A stretch of DNA of 15,442 nucleotides from Lachnospiraceae bacterium (GCA_003446335.1 DMAZ01000191.1:1-15442), one strand, 5' to 3'; shown: positions 1 to 6,888, counted from the first letter of the stretch. Notes: generated by a model from the sequence alone, not told the origin. Translations and numbers: made by a program.

Positions 1-741
1 GTCGGTGCGGAGGCAACATGGAAAATCAGCAGTGATGACGAAATGGAAGAGTTCTTCAGAAATAAACCGGAAGTCCCTTATATTATGGAAGAGTTCATCA
101 AAGGGGAAGTCACGACCTTTGACGGAGTGTGCGATTCGGAGAGCAGAGTCCTCTTCGCGGCAAGTCATGTTACCGCAGAATCGATCATGGACATGGTCAA
201 CGAGGGAAGACCCTGTTTCTATTATGTCAATAAACAGATCCCGGAAGAAGTCAGAAGCGCAGGCTGCCGTACTCTGAAAGCATTCAATGTAAAAAGCCGT
301 TTCTTCCATCTCGAGTTCTTCCGTCTTACGGAGGATAAGGAAGGTGTCGGAAAGCGCGGTGATATTGTCGGCCTTGAAGTGAATATGAGACCGGCGGGAG
401 GCTTCACGCCGGATATGTTGAATTTCAGCCAGAGTGCGGATTGCTTCAGGATCTGGGCGGACATGATTGCATTCGATGAGAACAGACATCCGTATGAAGA
501 CAATGGTATGTACTGTATTTACTGCGGCCGGCGTGACGGTGTTGATTATGACCATTCGATGGAAGACATCGGCAGCAGGTACGGTTCTCACAACAGAATG
601 CTGACCAGGATGCCTGACGCGCTGGCCGGAGCGATGGGAAATCAGGTGTGTATAGCGACATTTGATACAATCGATGAAGTTGAAGAATATGTTCAGTATG
701 CGTTCGCTCCGGTAGAGTGCAGACCGATTGCCCGGTGGTGA
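1..741 (+). CDS. ATP-grasp domain ligase, 5'-truncated
   Basis: The reading frame is open from base 1 to the TGA at 739-741, so the gene starts before the window and the ATG at 43 is internal. About 246 residues are visible. Seen: MEEFIKGE, like the hinge that holds the adenine in ATP-grasp enzymes; FHLEFF; and GLEVNMRPAGG, whose Glu and Asn are in the usual positions for ATP-grasp Mg2+ ligands. Family knowledge: ATP-grasp enzymes join a carboxylate to an amine or other nucleophile through an acyl-phosphate. The N-terminal substrate-binding part is missing, so the substrate cannot be assigned. A tail with two close cysteines (MYCIYCGRRD) follows the core. The dihydrouridine synthase gene starts 35 bases downstream in the same direction with no terminator between, so co-transcription is likely. 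The family call is fairly secure and the function is unknown. Confidence 0.8.
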   Translation, partial: VGAEATWKISSDDEMEEFFRNKPEVPYIMEEFIKGEVTTFDGVCDSESRVLFAASHVTAESIMDMVNEGRPCFYYVNKQIPEEVRSAGCRTLKAFNVKSRFFHLEFFRLTEDKEGVGKRGDIVGLEVNMRPAGGFTPDMLNFSQSADCFRIWADMIAFDENRHPYEDNGMYCIYCGRRDGVDYDHSMEDIGSRYGSHNRMLTRMPDALAGAMGNQVCIATFDTIDEVEEYVQYAFAPVECRPIARW

Positions 742-776
742 TGAAATCCCGGCTGATCAGACGATAGGGAGACAAC

Positions 777-1928
777 ATGATGGTGGCAGACAGGATATAT
801 TTTGCTCCGATGGAAGGGATAACCGGGCATATTTACAGAAATGCCCACGCAAAGCATTATCCGGGAGTGGACAGGTACTACCTGCCCTTTATTGCGGTCC
901 ATGCGACGCATAATATGAAGAATAAGGAAAAGAAAGACATAAGCCCGGCACAAAATGTCGGGCTTTGTGCGATTCCGCAGGTCCTTACCAGAAATGTGGA
1001 TGATTTTCTGTGGGCAGCAGATGAACTGAGAATCCTTGGGTATCGTGAGATCAATCTGAATTTCGGGTGTCCATCCCCTACTGTAACGTCGAAAGGAAAA
1101 GGGGCTGCATTCCTCGGCCTGACGGATGAGATGGACCGTTTTCTGGACGGAATTTTTAATGAATTGGACAGGAGAGGGCTTCTGGCGGCGTCACCGAAAA
1201 AGCCTGAAATGTCTTACACGAAGTCTGAGAGAGATCCGGAAGAGTCTTATGCGGAGTCTGCGTGCGGTCAGGAAAGACTTTATTCGCAGTCCCGGGGCGG
1301 AGGAACAGAAGAGAACTCTTCTGAAGAGAACTCTTCTTACGATAACAAAATATGCGTGTCGGTCAAGACCCGTATCGGCGTGGAGAGGGTCGATGAATGG
1401 GAGAGGATATTTGCAATCTATAATCAGTATCCGATCAGCGAACTGACCGTTCATGCCCGTACAATGAGGGAATTCTATAACGGAGAAGCTCATCCGGAGA
1501 TTTTCGGGGAGATCCTCAGGATGACCCGGATTCCGGTCGTATATAACGGAAATGTTTTTTCCGTGAAGGAATACCGGGAGCTTCGTGATCTGTTTAAGTC
1601 GGGCGCACATTTCAGCGGTATCATGATCGGTCGCGGCCTGATTCAAAATCCCGCGCTCGTGCAGCAGATCCGGGGCGGAGAGGGACTTTCTGCCGGGAAT
1701 CTGATGGCTTTTCACGATGAGGTGCTGTCGGGCTATCAGAGGGAGCTTTCCGGCGATACACATGTGATCAGCAAAATGAAGGAACTTTGGTGGTATATGG
1801 GAAGAATGTTTTCGGATGCCGATAAGCCGCTGAAGAGAGTTAAGAAAGCGAAGAATGTCCGGGAGTATCGGGCTGCGGTGAGAGAACTGTTATTATGCGA
1901 TATCCTTCAGACGGATGAAAGTGTCTGA
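777..1928 (+). CDS. tRNA-dihydrouridine synthase family protein
   Basis: An FMN enzyme that reduces uridine to dihydrouridine in tRNA, acting in the cytoplasm. Seen in 383 residues: FAPMEGITG (9-17, start of the TIM barrel at the flavin), INLNFGCPSPTV (92-103) with the expected catalytic Cys98, SVKTRIG with Lys197, TVHART with His226, YNGNV (256-260) and MIGRGLIQNP (283-292, flavin phosphate loop). These are in the family order. The start is chosen for AGGGAG at 767-772, and the ATG at 780 is an alternative. Odd: about 50 residues of low-complexity, Ser/Glu/Lys-rich sequence (roughly 140-190) sit between the catalytic-Cys helix and SVKTRIG, where relatives have a short link. It contains a perfect tandem EENSS pair. 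The Dus subfamily (A, B or C type) and target position are not assigned. Confidence 0.9.
   Translation: MMVADRIYFAPMEGITGHIYRNAHAKHYPGVDRYYLPFIAVHATHNMKNKEKKDISPAQNVGLCAIPQVLTRNVDDFLWAADELRILGYREINLNFGCPSPTVTSKGKGAAFLGLTDEMDRFLDGIFNELDRRGLLAASPKKPEMSYTKSERDPEESYAESACGQERLYSQSRGGGTEENSSEENSSYDNKICVSVKTRIGVERVDEWERIFAIYNQYPISELTVHARTMREFYNGEAHPEIFGEILRMTRIPVVYNGNVFSVKEYRELRDLFKSGAHFSGIMIGRGLIQNPALVQQIRGGEGLSAGNLMAFHDEVLSGYQRELSGDTHVISKMKELWWYMGRMFSDADKPLKRVKKAKNVREYRAAVRELLLCDILQTDESV
1308..1337 (+). repeat. 15-bp perfect tandem duplication inside the dus gene
   Basis: GAAGAGAACTCTTCT is present twice back to back (1308-1322 and 1323-1337). It keeps frame and encodes EENSS twice, residues 178-187 of the dihydrouridine synthase. 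Each unit also contains AGAACTCT/AGAGTTCT-like partial self-complementarity. The perfect identity suggests recent slippage. Confidence 0.9.
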
Positions 1929-2026
1929 TAACGATGGTCTTTAACATAAGTATGGGGTCTGTTAAATGTGTGTGTCCTTCGGACTTATGAAATTTGACAG
2001 AAACGGGGGCGGATACAGGAGGAATA

Positions 2027-2035
2027 TGGTATAAT
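2027..2035 (+). promoter_or_regulatory. Extended -10 promoter for the repeat membrane protein gene
   Basis: TGGTATAAT is a perfect extended -10 element (TG at 2027-2028, TATAAT at 2030-2035). No -35 lies at the usual distance, since the nearest TTGACA (1994-1999) is 30 bases upstream, but extended -10 promoters need it less. Transcription would start near 2042, which makes the ATG at 2044 unusable and supports the start at 2080. Confidence 0.55.
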
Positions 2036-2079
2036 CAGTACAAATGTTACTGGCATGCACGATACAGGGAGTTTATGGT

Positions 2080-3402
2080 ATGTCTGATCGATATGATGAA
2101 ATACAGAAAGCATCGAAGAGCAGCAATTCGATAGCTGATCTTGATCTCTATTATGCCGATATACCCGGGAAATATATTGATGACGTTTTAGCTTCGGATC
2201 TGCCGGGAAGTCACCTGGATAATCTTCTTTACGGAGAACTGCCGGGAAGCCACCTGGATGTTGTTCTGAACGCTCCGCTTCCGGGGAGCAGTACGTATGA
2301 GCTGTTATCTTCGGAACTGCCGGGTATGGATCTTTACGGAGCGGCGTCAGCTGTTCCTCATGCGCATGGTCATTCCGAGAAGAGACAGGCGGCAGGACCG
2401 GTAAGTGCCCGGGAGAGTTACGAGCAGAAACGGAGAGAGAACGAAATAGAAGCGAGCAGAAAAGAATTTCTGAGAGATCTTGAGCAGAAGAGTCTTGAAC
2501 AGGCAGAGGAGGCTAAGAAACGGATCAACTCCGAGTCCGTCAGAGGACTTGATGATCTCGACAATATCTGGAAGTCTGTCCGCAAAAATATTGAAGCCAG
2601 CAGGAACGACCGAAAGTACAGGATGCTGCAGCGGAGCCGGCCGACCAGTACACCGGTCAGTCGGGCCAGGAACACATCTACGTTTACCAGGAGCCAGATC
2701 AAGAAGGAGAAGCCCAAGGCAAAACTGGGCTTTACAGGCGTCTTCTTCGCCATGATCCTGCTTCTTGCAATATTTAACCGTATTATCATTCCTCTGGCGG
2801 GACGGTTTTCCTCGTCGCACAAAGTGGAAGGAACGTCCGATCAGTCAGGAGGCTTTTACCTGACTGATTCGGAATTCGATGCCTTTGTGAATATTGAGAA
2901 AAATATCACCGAAGCATTTAAGAGTGAAGAGCATCTTTTAGAAATGAGCGCATCTGAGCTGGCTGAACAATTCACAGCCCACGGGTTCGAGACACAGGTC
3001 AAAGAAGAAGATAACACGATGTATGGGCAATATGTCGACGGTACGACCTGGGTGGATGTCTTCAGGAACAATGATTACATCGGCTTTTCCTGTGATTCTT
3101 CTTCTGACAGGATCGATACGGGGGTCGTGCAGAAGGCATTATCAGAAACTGCGCCCGTCTATGTCAGTAAAAATCTCGGAAGGGATATTGCCGGGGTCGG
3201 AATTGACAGAGAGCTTCTTCAAAGGTTCAGTGAAAATGCGGATGAGAACGGGAGAGTTACCTATTATACGGATAATTTTTCCATCTATTATTATGAATAC
3301 GACGGCTCGGTATCTTTCTATCTGTATGGCCTGGATGAGGATACATATATCTCCATTGATACCGACAGAGAGGTGTTGGAGAACATCATAATATGGTATT
3401 AA
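2080..3402 (+). CDS. Unrecognised single-pass membrane protein with 13-residue N-terminal repeats
   Basis: I do not recognise this 440-residue protein. Seen, in order: a short polar start; residues 28-89 with four consecutive 13-residue units beginning I/L-P-G (28, 41, 54, 67) and a partial fifth at 80; a charged stretch (about 108-175) rich in Glu, Lys, Arg and Ala that could be helical or coiled coil; a basic Ser/Thr/Arg stretch; KKEKPKAK just before one hydrophobic segment (about 217-240, GVFFAMILLLAIFNRIIIPLAG); then about 200 polar, acidic residues without cysteine clusters or a known motif. The positive-inside rule puts the repeats in the cytoplasm and the C-terminal domain outside. The start is set by CAGGGAG at 2065-2071, eight bases before ATG 2080. 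An in-frame ATG at 2044 lies almost on the predicted transcription start. The isomerase gene begins 66 bases downstream with no clear terminator between. Confidence 0.8.
   Translation: MSDRYDEIQKASKSSNSIADLDLYYADIPGKYIDDVLASDLPGSHLDNLLYGELPGSHLDVVLNAPLPGSSTYELLSSELPGMDLYGAASAVPHAHGHSEKRQAAGPVSARESYEQKRRENEIEASRKEFLRDLEQKSLEQAEEAKKRINSESVRGLDDLDNIWKSVRKNIEASRNDRKYRMLQRSRPTSTPVSRARNTSTFTRSQIKKEKPKAKLGFTGVFFAMILLLAIFNRIIIPLAGRFSSSHKVEGTSDQSGGFYLTDSEFDAFVNIEKNITEAFKSEEHLLEMSASELAEQFTAHGFETQVKEEDNTMYGQYVDGTTWVDVFRNNDYIGFSCDSSSDRIDTGVVQKALSETAPVYVSKNLGRDIAGVGIDRELLQRFSENADENGRVTYYTDNFSIYYYEYDGSVSFYLYGLDEDTYISIDTDREVLENIIIWY
2161..2346 (+). repeat. 39-bp (13-residue) degenerate tandem repeats
   Basis: Units begin at 2161, 2200, 2239, 2278 and (partial) 2317, exactly 39 bases apart. 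They encode IPGKYIDDVLASD, LPGSHLDNLLYGE, LPGSHLDVVLNAP, LPGSSTYELLSSE and LPGMDLYGAA. The first 21 bases of units two and three differ at one position. The conserved core is (L/I)PG with a hydrophobic pair at unit positions 9-10. Confidence 0.85.
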
Positions 3403-3468
3403 GGCAGTGTGTAAGTGAGGCTGCGGAAAAGCATATATACTCAGGCGATGGAAAAGGAGGAAAAAAGA

Positions 3469-3930
3469 ATGAAAATCGCTATGGCAAACGATCATGCAGG
3501 CACCAACATGAAGAATGAGATCAAGAAACAGCTTGAAGCAATGGGACATGAGGTTGTTGACTTCGGAACCTATGACAATGAGCCGGCTGACCTTCCGGAT
3601 TATATTTATCCGGCAGCTCTGGCAGTTGCAAAAGGTGAGTGTGACAGAGGAATTTTCGTTGACGGCGTAGGATACGGAAGCGCGATGATCGCCAATAAGA
3701 TAAACGGGATTTATGCGGCTGTCTGCCAGGATACACTCTGTGCGGCACTTTCCCGTCAGCATAATGATACCAATGTTCTCTGCCTCGGAGCAAAGATCAT
3801 CGGAACACTTATCTCCACAGAGATCGTTAATACCTGGATGACGACAGAAGCTTTTACAGCCGAGAAATACGTCAACCGTGTAAAGAAAGTAAAAGACATC
3901 AATGACAGGCACTGCGTCCCGGTCAAGTGA
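3469..3930 (+). CDS. RpiB/LacA/LacB family sugar-phosphate isomerase
   Basis: A cytoplasmic aldose-ketose isomerase of the ribose-5-phosphate isomerase B / galactose-6-phosphate isomerase family. Seen in 153 residues: MKIAMANDHAGTNMK at the start (Asp8, His9), GHEVVDFGTY (26-35), GVGYGSAMIANKINGI (66-81, phosphate loop and anion hole) and QHNDTNVLCLGAKIIG (97-112). The length is normal for the family. The start is set by AGGAGG at 3455-3460, eight bases before ATG 3469. A GTG at 3415 in the same frame has no such site. Odd: the position of the E. coli RpiB catalytic Cys (in ILICGTG) is Asp65 here (IFVDGVG), as in the LacA subunit (IVIDAFG). The substrate may therefore not be ribose 5-phosphate, and no lacB-like partner is nearby. 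It ends at the strong hairpin at 3962-3989. Confidence 0.88.
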   Translation: MKIAMANDHAGTNMKNEIKKQLEAMGHEVVDFGTYDNEPADLPDYIYPAALAVAKGECDRGIFVDGVGYGSAMIANKINGIYAAVCQDTLCAALSRQHNDTNVLCLGAKIIGTLISTEIVNTWMTTEAFTAEKYVNRVKKVKDINDRHCVPVK

Positions 3931-3961
3931 TGCGGCTTGAACATGACAGGTGAGAAAACAG

Positions 3962-3989
3962 AAGGGATGGGGTTACGGCCCCATCCCTT
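3962..3989. terminator. Bidirectional terminator between the isomerase and AraC genes
   Basis: A perfect 11-bp stem (AAGGGATGGGG 3962-3972, CCCCATCCCTT 3979-3989) has a 6-base loop. The two genes converge on it. The AraC stop codon (3973-3975 on the reverse strand) lies in the loop and its last codons form one arm. On the reverse strand the stem is followed by a T-rich stretch (complement of the A-rich bases at 3953-3963). Confidence 0.8.
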
Positions 3990-4782
3990 TGACATTGCAT
4001 TGTGCTTTATATTCTTTCGGTGTCATATGAAAATGTTCCCGAAACGCCCGGTTGAACGTGCGCTGGCTTCCGAATCCGGCATTCTCGTAGGCTTCGGTGA
4101 TCGACTGGTTGGTATATTCCAGAAGGTATTTTACATATTCCAGACGGGTGATATTCAGGTATTTGTTGAAATTCATGTGGAACGTTCCTGAAAAAATGCG
4201 TGACAGGGCGAACTGACTTACATAGAGGTCATGTGCCATTTTTGTGAGCGTCAGATCTTCCTCGGTGTAATGCTCGGCAACATAGGAGACGACCCTGTAC
4301 ACAAGATTCTCACCGGAGATGGATTTTTTCTCCGTCAAATTAAGATAAGGCAGAGTGCGCGCGAGTATGATCATGACATAAGCCTGATGAAGCACATCTG
4401 CCTGAGGATTATCGGTCTCCTCGTCGAGCGTTTCCATCGCGTAATAGATATCCGGATGAACATCTTTTGCGCGAATGATCGGGTTCGTCGGGACCAGCGT
4501 TGTGATCATCTGCATGAAAGAACCGCTTAAGGAAGGGGTAGCCAGCATATAAAGCGATTTTCCCTGCTCGCCGAACGACTGGTAGTGATGGATCTGCTCC
4601 GGGAAGATGACCGCCAGATCGCCCTTTTCAATTCTGTATAGTGTTGTTCCGATTCCTACGGTCAGCGCACCTTCGAGACAGTAGGTGAATTCGATATTTT
4701 TGTGGAGATGCGGATGAATATGCTGGGAATTCATCTGAAAGATCTCAAAATCATTTTTCTCTTTATAATATAAAGAATACAT
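3973..4782 (-). CDS. AraC family transcriptional regulator (cupin sensor plus HTH)
   Basis: A DNA-binding regulator. Numbered from the chosen start (269 residues), residues about 20-70 form a cupin-like sensor: HIHPHLHKNIEFTYCLEG, then IEKGDLAVIFPEQIHHY, where the His residues match the sugar-binding cupin pattern. Residues about 165-262 carry the double helix-turn-helix: LTLTKMAHDLYVSQFALSRIFS, NKYLNITRLEYVKYLL, SITEAYENAGFGSQRTFNRAFREHFHMTPKEYK. The last is the classic AraC signature. Start: GAGG at 4790-4793 sits six bases before the ATG at 4782. The ATG at 4800 would add MTMRLS but has no ribosome binding site, so it is only an alternative. A possible promoter on this strand has TTGCGC (4847-4852) and TATATT (4823-4828), 18 bp apart. 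The target is unknown; the neighbouring isomerase gene is a candidate. Confidence 0.9.
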   Translation of the reverse strand: MYSLYYKEKNDFEIFQMNSQHIHPHLHKNIEFTYCLEGALTVGIGTTLYRIEKGDLAVIFPEQIHHYQSFGEQGKSLYMLATPSLSGSFMQMITTLVPTNPIIRAKDVHPDIYYAMETLDEETDNPQADVLHQAYVMIILARTLPYLNLTEKKSISGENLVYRVVSYVAEHYTEEDLTLTKMAHDLYVSQFALSRIFSGTFHMNFNKYLNITRLEYVKYLLEYTNQSITEAYENAGFGSQRTFNRAFREHFHMTPKEYKAQCNVKGMGP

Positions 4783-5012
4783 AGACAACCTCATAGTCAT
4801 GAATCAGCAGGTACTTTTCTATAATATAATCATTTTGGAATCAGTTGCGCAAGGGTTTTGACTGGAAACACCTGAAAAGTATCAAATTTTGGCTACACTG
4901 AAACATGTTCAAACATTAGGTGTGGATTTTAAAAAAATAGTGGATATTTGGATGAACTAAAGGGTAAAGGACAAATTTTGACTATATTTGGAATGAATTT
5001 GACAGGTATTAA

Positions 5013-5021
5013 TGCTATAAT
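5013..5021 (+). promoter_or_regulatory. Extended -10 promoter of the candidate small RNA
   Basis: TGCTATAAT is a perfect extended -10 (TATAAT at 5016-5021). A TTGACA at 4999-5004 is only 11 bp away, too close to serve as a normal -35. Immediately downstream is the inverted repeat TTATCAT-N5-ATGATAA (5026-5044), over the predicted start point. It could be an operator or the 5' hairpin of the transcript. Confidence 0.5.
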
Positions 5022-5026
5022 ATCCT

Positions 5027-5172
5027 TATCATAAATAATGATAAATGAAACAGCGGTGCTTAACCGCATAAGATATTGACGTATGGGCAGCAATGCCTTT
5101 TCATATATCTGCATAGTCATCTTTCAGCAAAGGGAATGCCCCGCGAGCAATCGCGGGGCATTCCTGATTTTT
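5027..5172 (+). ncRNA. Candidate structured small RNA (unrecognised)
   Basis: This is an inferred transcript of about 150 nt from the extended -10 to the terminator, with no good open reading frame or ribosome binding site. Visible pairings: TTATCAT/ATGATAA (5026-5032 with 5038-5044), GCGGT/ACCGC (5053-5057 with 5063-5067), AGATAT/ATATCT (5071-5076 with 5105-5110) enclosing GGC/GCC (5086-5088 with 5095-5097), then the terminator. I do not recognise a known RNA family. It is not a cis leader of rlmD in the usual sense, because the terminator is strong and rlmD has its own promoter-like element. Alternatives are an attenuator or riboswitch with read-through to rlmD, or the remnant of a lost gene. 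Confidence 0.45.
5133..5172 (+). terminator. Intrinsic terminator with GCAA tetraloop
   Basis: A perfect 14-bp stem (GGAATGCCCCGCGA 5133-5146, TCGCGGGGCATTCC 5151-5164) is capped by a GNRA loop (GCAA, 5147-5150). It is followed by TGATTTTTCAG. It lies about 150 bases upstream of rlmD with no gene between it and the promoter at 5013. Confidence 0.85.
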
Positions 5173-5242
5173 CAGTGTCTTTCTCTGTGCATTCATCGTA
5201 GACTTACGTCACGGGAATTCCGCGTCAGAGATTAAATTTATG

Positions 5243-5271
5243 TTGCATTTCCTGAAGGAATCAGCTAAGAT
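5243..5271 (+). promoter_or_regulatory. Candidate sigma-A promoter of rlmD
   Basis: TTGCAT (5243-5248) and TAAGAT (5266-5271) are separated by exactly 17 bp. The predicted start near 5278 gives a leader of about 40 bases. The -10 is a weak match. Confidence 0.4.
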
Positions 5272-5316
5272 TTTCAGACAGCTAAGTGGGAATTACCATA
5301 CTATAAAGAGGTCAAC

Positions 5317-6813
5317 ATGTCCAGAAAACCGAAAGAAGAAATGAGTTTTGACATAAAGCGTGCGTATGAGAAGTGGCTGGAAGAAGGACAGCCGATTAGT
5401 GCTGAGAAGGTACAGAAGAAGGAACGTTCTGTAAAAGAGAGCGGCAGAGCATCCGATGAGCGGAAGCAGGGAACAGCGAAGGCTGACCGTAAGGACAGAG
5501 ACAGCCGAAGAGATAATCGTGATGATCGTAAGAATGAGAACAGATTTCGAGGCAACAGCGGAAGAAAGAATGACCGGACGCCCGGAAGCTATGGCAGATC
5601 ATCAGGGATGAGAACCGTTAGAGGTCTTCCCGATATACCGAAGGTCGATCCTGACTCTGAGTTCCCGAAGTGTCCCGTGAGGAAACGGTGCGGGGGATGC
5701 AGCTTCATCGGTCTCGACTATAAGTGGACGTTGGAATACAAGGAAAAGTATGTGTCTGAACTGTTGAGACCATTTGTAAAGCTGGACGGTATCATTGGGA
5801 TGGATGACCCGTTCCATTACAGGAACAAGGTAAATGCTGCATTTGCCCATGTAAAAGACGGCCATCGAGAAAGGAATGTCAGCGGTATTTATGAGCAGGG
5901 GACCCATAAGGTCGTTCCGGTCAAAGAATGCCTTCTTGAAGACAAAAGAGCGGATGCCATTATTCAGGATATCCTGAAGATGACCCGGGACTTTAAGATC
6001 AAAATCTATGACGAGGACAGTGAATACGGCCTCCTGAGACATGTCATGGTGCGTACGGCGCATGTTACAGGTCAGGTAATGGTGGTCCTCGTTCTGGCAT
6101 CACCGATCCTCCCCAATAAAAACGCTTTCGTTGAGGAACTTCTGAAAAGACATCCGGAGATCACAACGATCGTGATCAATGTGAACGATGAGCACACATC
6201 GATGGTGCTCGGCAGCCGGGAAATCGTTCTTTACGGAGACGGATACATAGAAGACAGACTGTGCGGCAACACGTTCAGGATCTCTCCGAAGTCGTTCTAT
6301 CAGGTCAATTCCGTGCAGACGGAAAAGATGTACCGCTATGCGATGAAGCTGGCCAATCTGACCGGGCGGGAACGTGTCATTGACGCGTACTGCGGCATCG
6401 GAACGATAGGAATCACTGCGGCTGCAAGAGCGAAGGAAGTGATCGGAATAGAACTGAACGGAGACGCTGTGAAGGATGCGGTGAGAAATGCCCGTGCCAA
6501 CAACATCCGTAATATCTCTTTTTATGAAAATGATGCAGGTATCTTCCTGAAAGGGATGGCTGAGCAGCATGAAATGTGCGAGGTCGTCTTTATGGATCCG
6601 CCTAGAAGCGGCTCCACGGAAGAATTCATGCAGGCGGCGGTCGACATGCGGCCCGGAAGGATCATCTATATTTCCTGCGAGCCTGAGACGCTGGCCAGGG
6701 ATCTGCGGTGGCTTAAGAAGCACGGGTATAAGCCAAAGGAGGCGCGTGCATATGATATGTTCCCCTTTACCGAAAATGTCGAGTGCGTGGTCCTGCTGAC
6801 GAAAGTCGGCTGA
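5317..6813 (+). CDS. rlmD: 23S rRNA (uracil-C5)-methyltransferase, RlmD/RlmCD type
   Basis: An SAM-dependent methyltransferase of the TrmA/RumA family that makes 5-methyluridine in 23S rRNA. Seen in 498 residues: Cys119, Cys125, Cys128 and Cys205 in the spacing of the RumA [4Fe-4S] cluster (CPVRKRCGGC, then KECL); PFHYRNKV (165-172); SFYQVN (326-331); the SAM motif DAYCGIGTIG (356-365); MDPPRSG (426-432); and ISCEPETLARD (452-462) with the nucleophile Cys454. FTENVECV (484-491) supplies the C-terminal Glu. The start has AAAGAGG at 5305-5311. Odd: residues 1-110 are a Lys/Arg/Glu/Asp-rich, probably disordered extension where many relatives carry a TRAM domain. Whether U1939, U747 or both are modified cannot be told from sequence; Firmicute enzymes often do both (RlmCD). 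Confidence 0.92.
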   Translation: MSRKPKEEMSFDIKRAYEKWLEEGQPISAEKVQKKERSVKESGRASDERKQGTAKADRKDRDSRRDNRDDRKNENRFRGNSGRKNDRTPGSYGRSSGMRTVRGLPDIPKVDPDSEFPKCPVRKRCGGCSFIGLDYKWTLEYKEKYVSELLRPFVKLDGIIGMDDPFHYRNKVNAAFAHVKDGHRERNVSGIYEQGTHKVVPVKECLLEDKRADAIIQDILKMTRDFKIKIYDEDSEYGLLRHVMVRTAHVTGQVMVVLVLASPILPNKNAFVEELLKRHPEITTIVINVNDEHTSMVLGSREIVLYGDGYIEDRLCGNTFRISPKSFYQVNSVQTEKMYRYAMKLANLTGRERVIDAYCGIGTIGITAAARAKEVIGIELNGDAVKDAVRNARANNIRNISFYENDAGIFLKGMAEQHEMCEVVFMDPPRSGSTEEFMQAAVDMRPGRIIYISCEPETLARDLRWLKKHGYKPKEARAYDMFPFTENVECVVLLTKVG

Positions 6814-6888
6814 TTAAGATCATTTACAGATCTTCCGCGAAAAGACATAGCACCGGGAACCGGTAAATGAATATATGAGAAAAAGAAG

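Larger units (their letters stand above)
4783..5316. other. 534-base intergenic region between the AraC gene and rlmD
   Basis: No convincing protein gene. From left to right it holds the AraC leader and promoter region (reverse strand, about 4783-4852), an AT-rich stretch with the 8-bp palindrome AACATGTT (4902-4909), an extended -10 element (5013-5021), a candidate small RNA ending at a strong terminator (5133-5164), and the rlmD promoter region (5243-5271) with a CAGCTAAG direct repeat (5262-5269 and 5279-5286). Confidence 0.7.

Noticed and set aside
1945..1989. Inverted repeat CATAAGT/ACTTATG after the dihydrouridine synthase gene as a terminator
   Set aside because: It has a long loop with only a small inner GTCC/GGAC stem and no T tract, so it is too weak to call.
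3415..3468. GTG-initiated extension of the isomerase
   Set aside because: No ribosome binding site precedes the GTG. The ATG at 3469 has a perfect AGGAGG and gives the normal family N-terminus.
3142..3912. 256-codon reverse-strand frame opposite the membrane protein and isomerase genes
   Set aside because: It overlaps two genes with good starts and spacing. The Cys/His/Ile-rich translation has no recognisable family.
5026..5044. TTATCAT-N5-ATGATAA as a Fur/PerR-type box
   Set aside because: Half-sites are in the reverse order compared with the TGATAAT-N-ATTATCA type. It is kept only as an unassigned dyad.
4929..5120. 63-codon reverse-strand open frame in the gap before rlmD
   Set aside because: There is no ribosome binding site, it is very rich in Ile/Pro/Phe, and it crosses the candidate small RNA promoter. 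Its ATGACTATG start resembles that of AraC only through the 18-base repeat.
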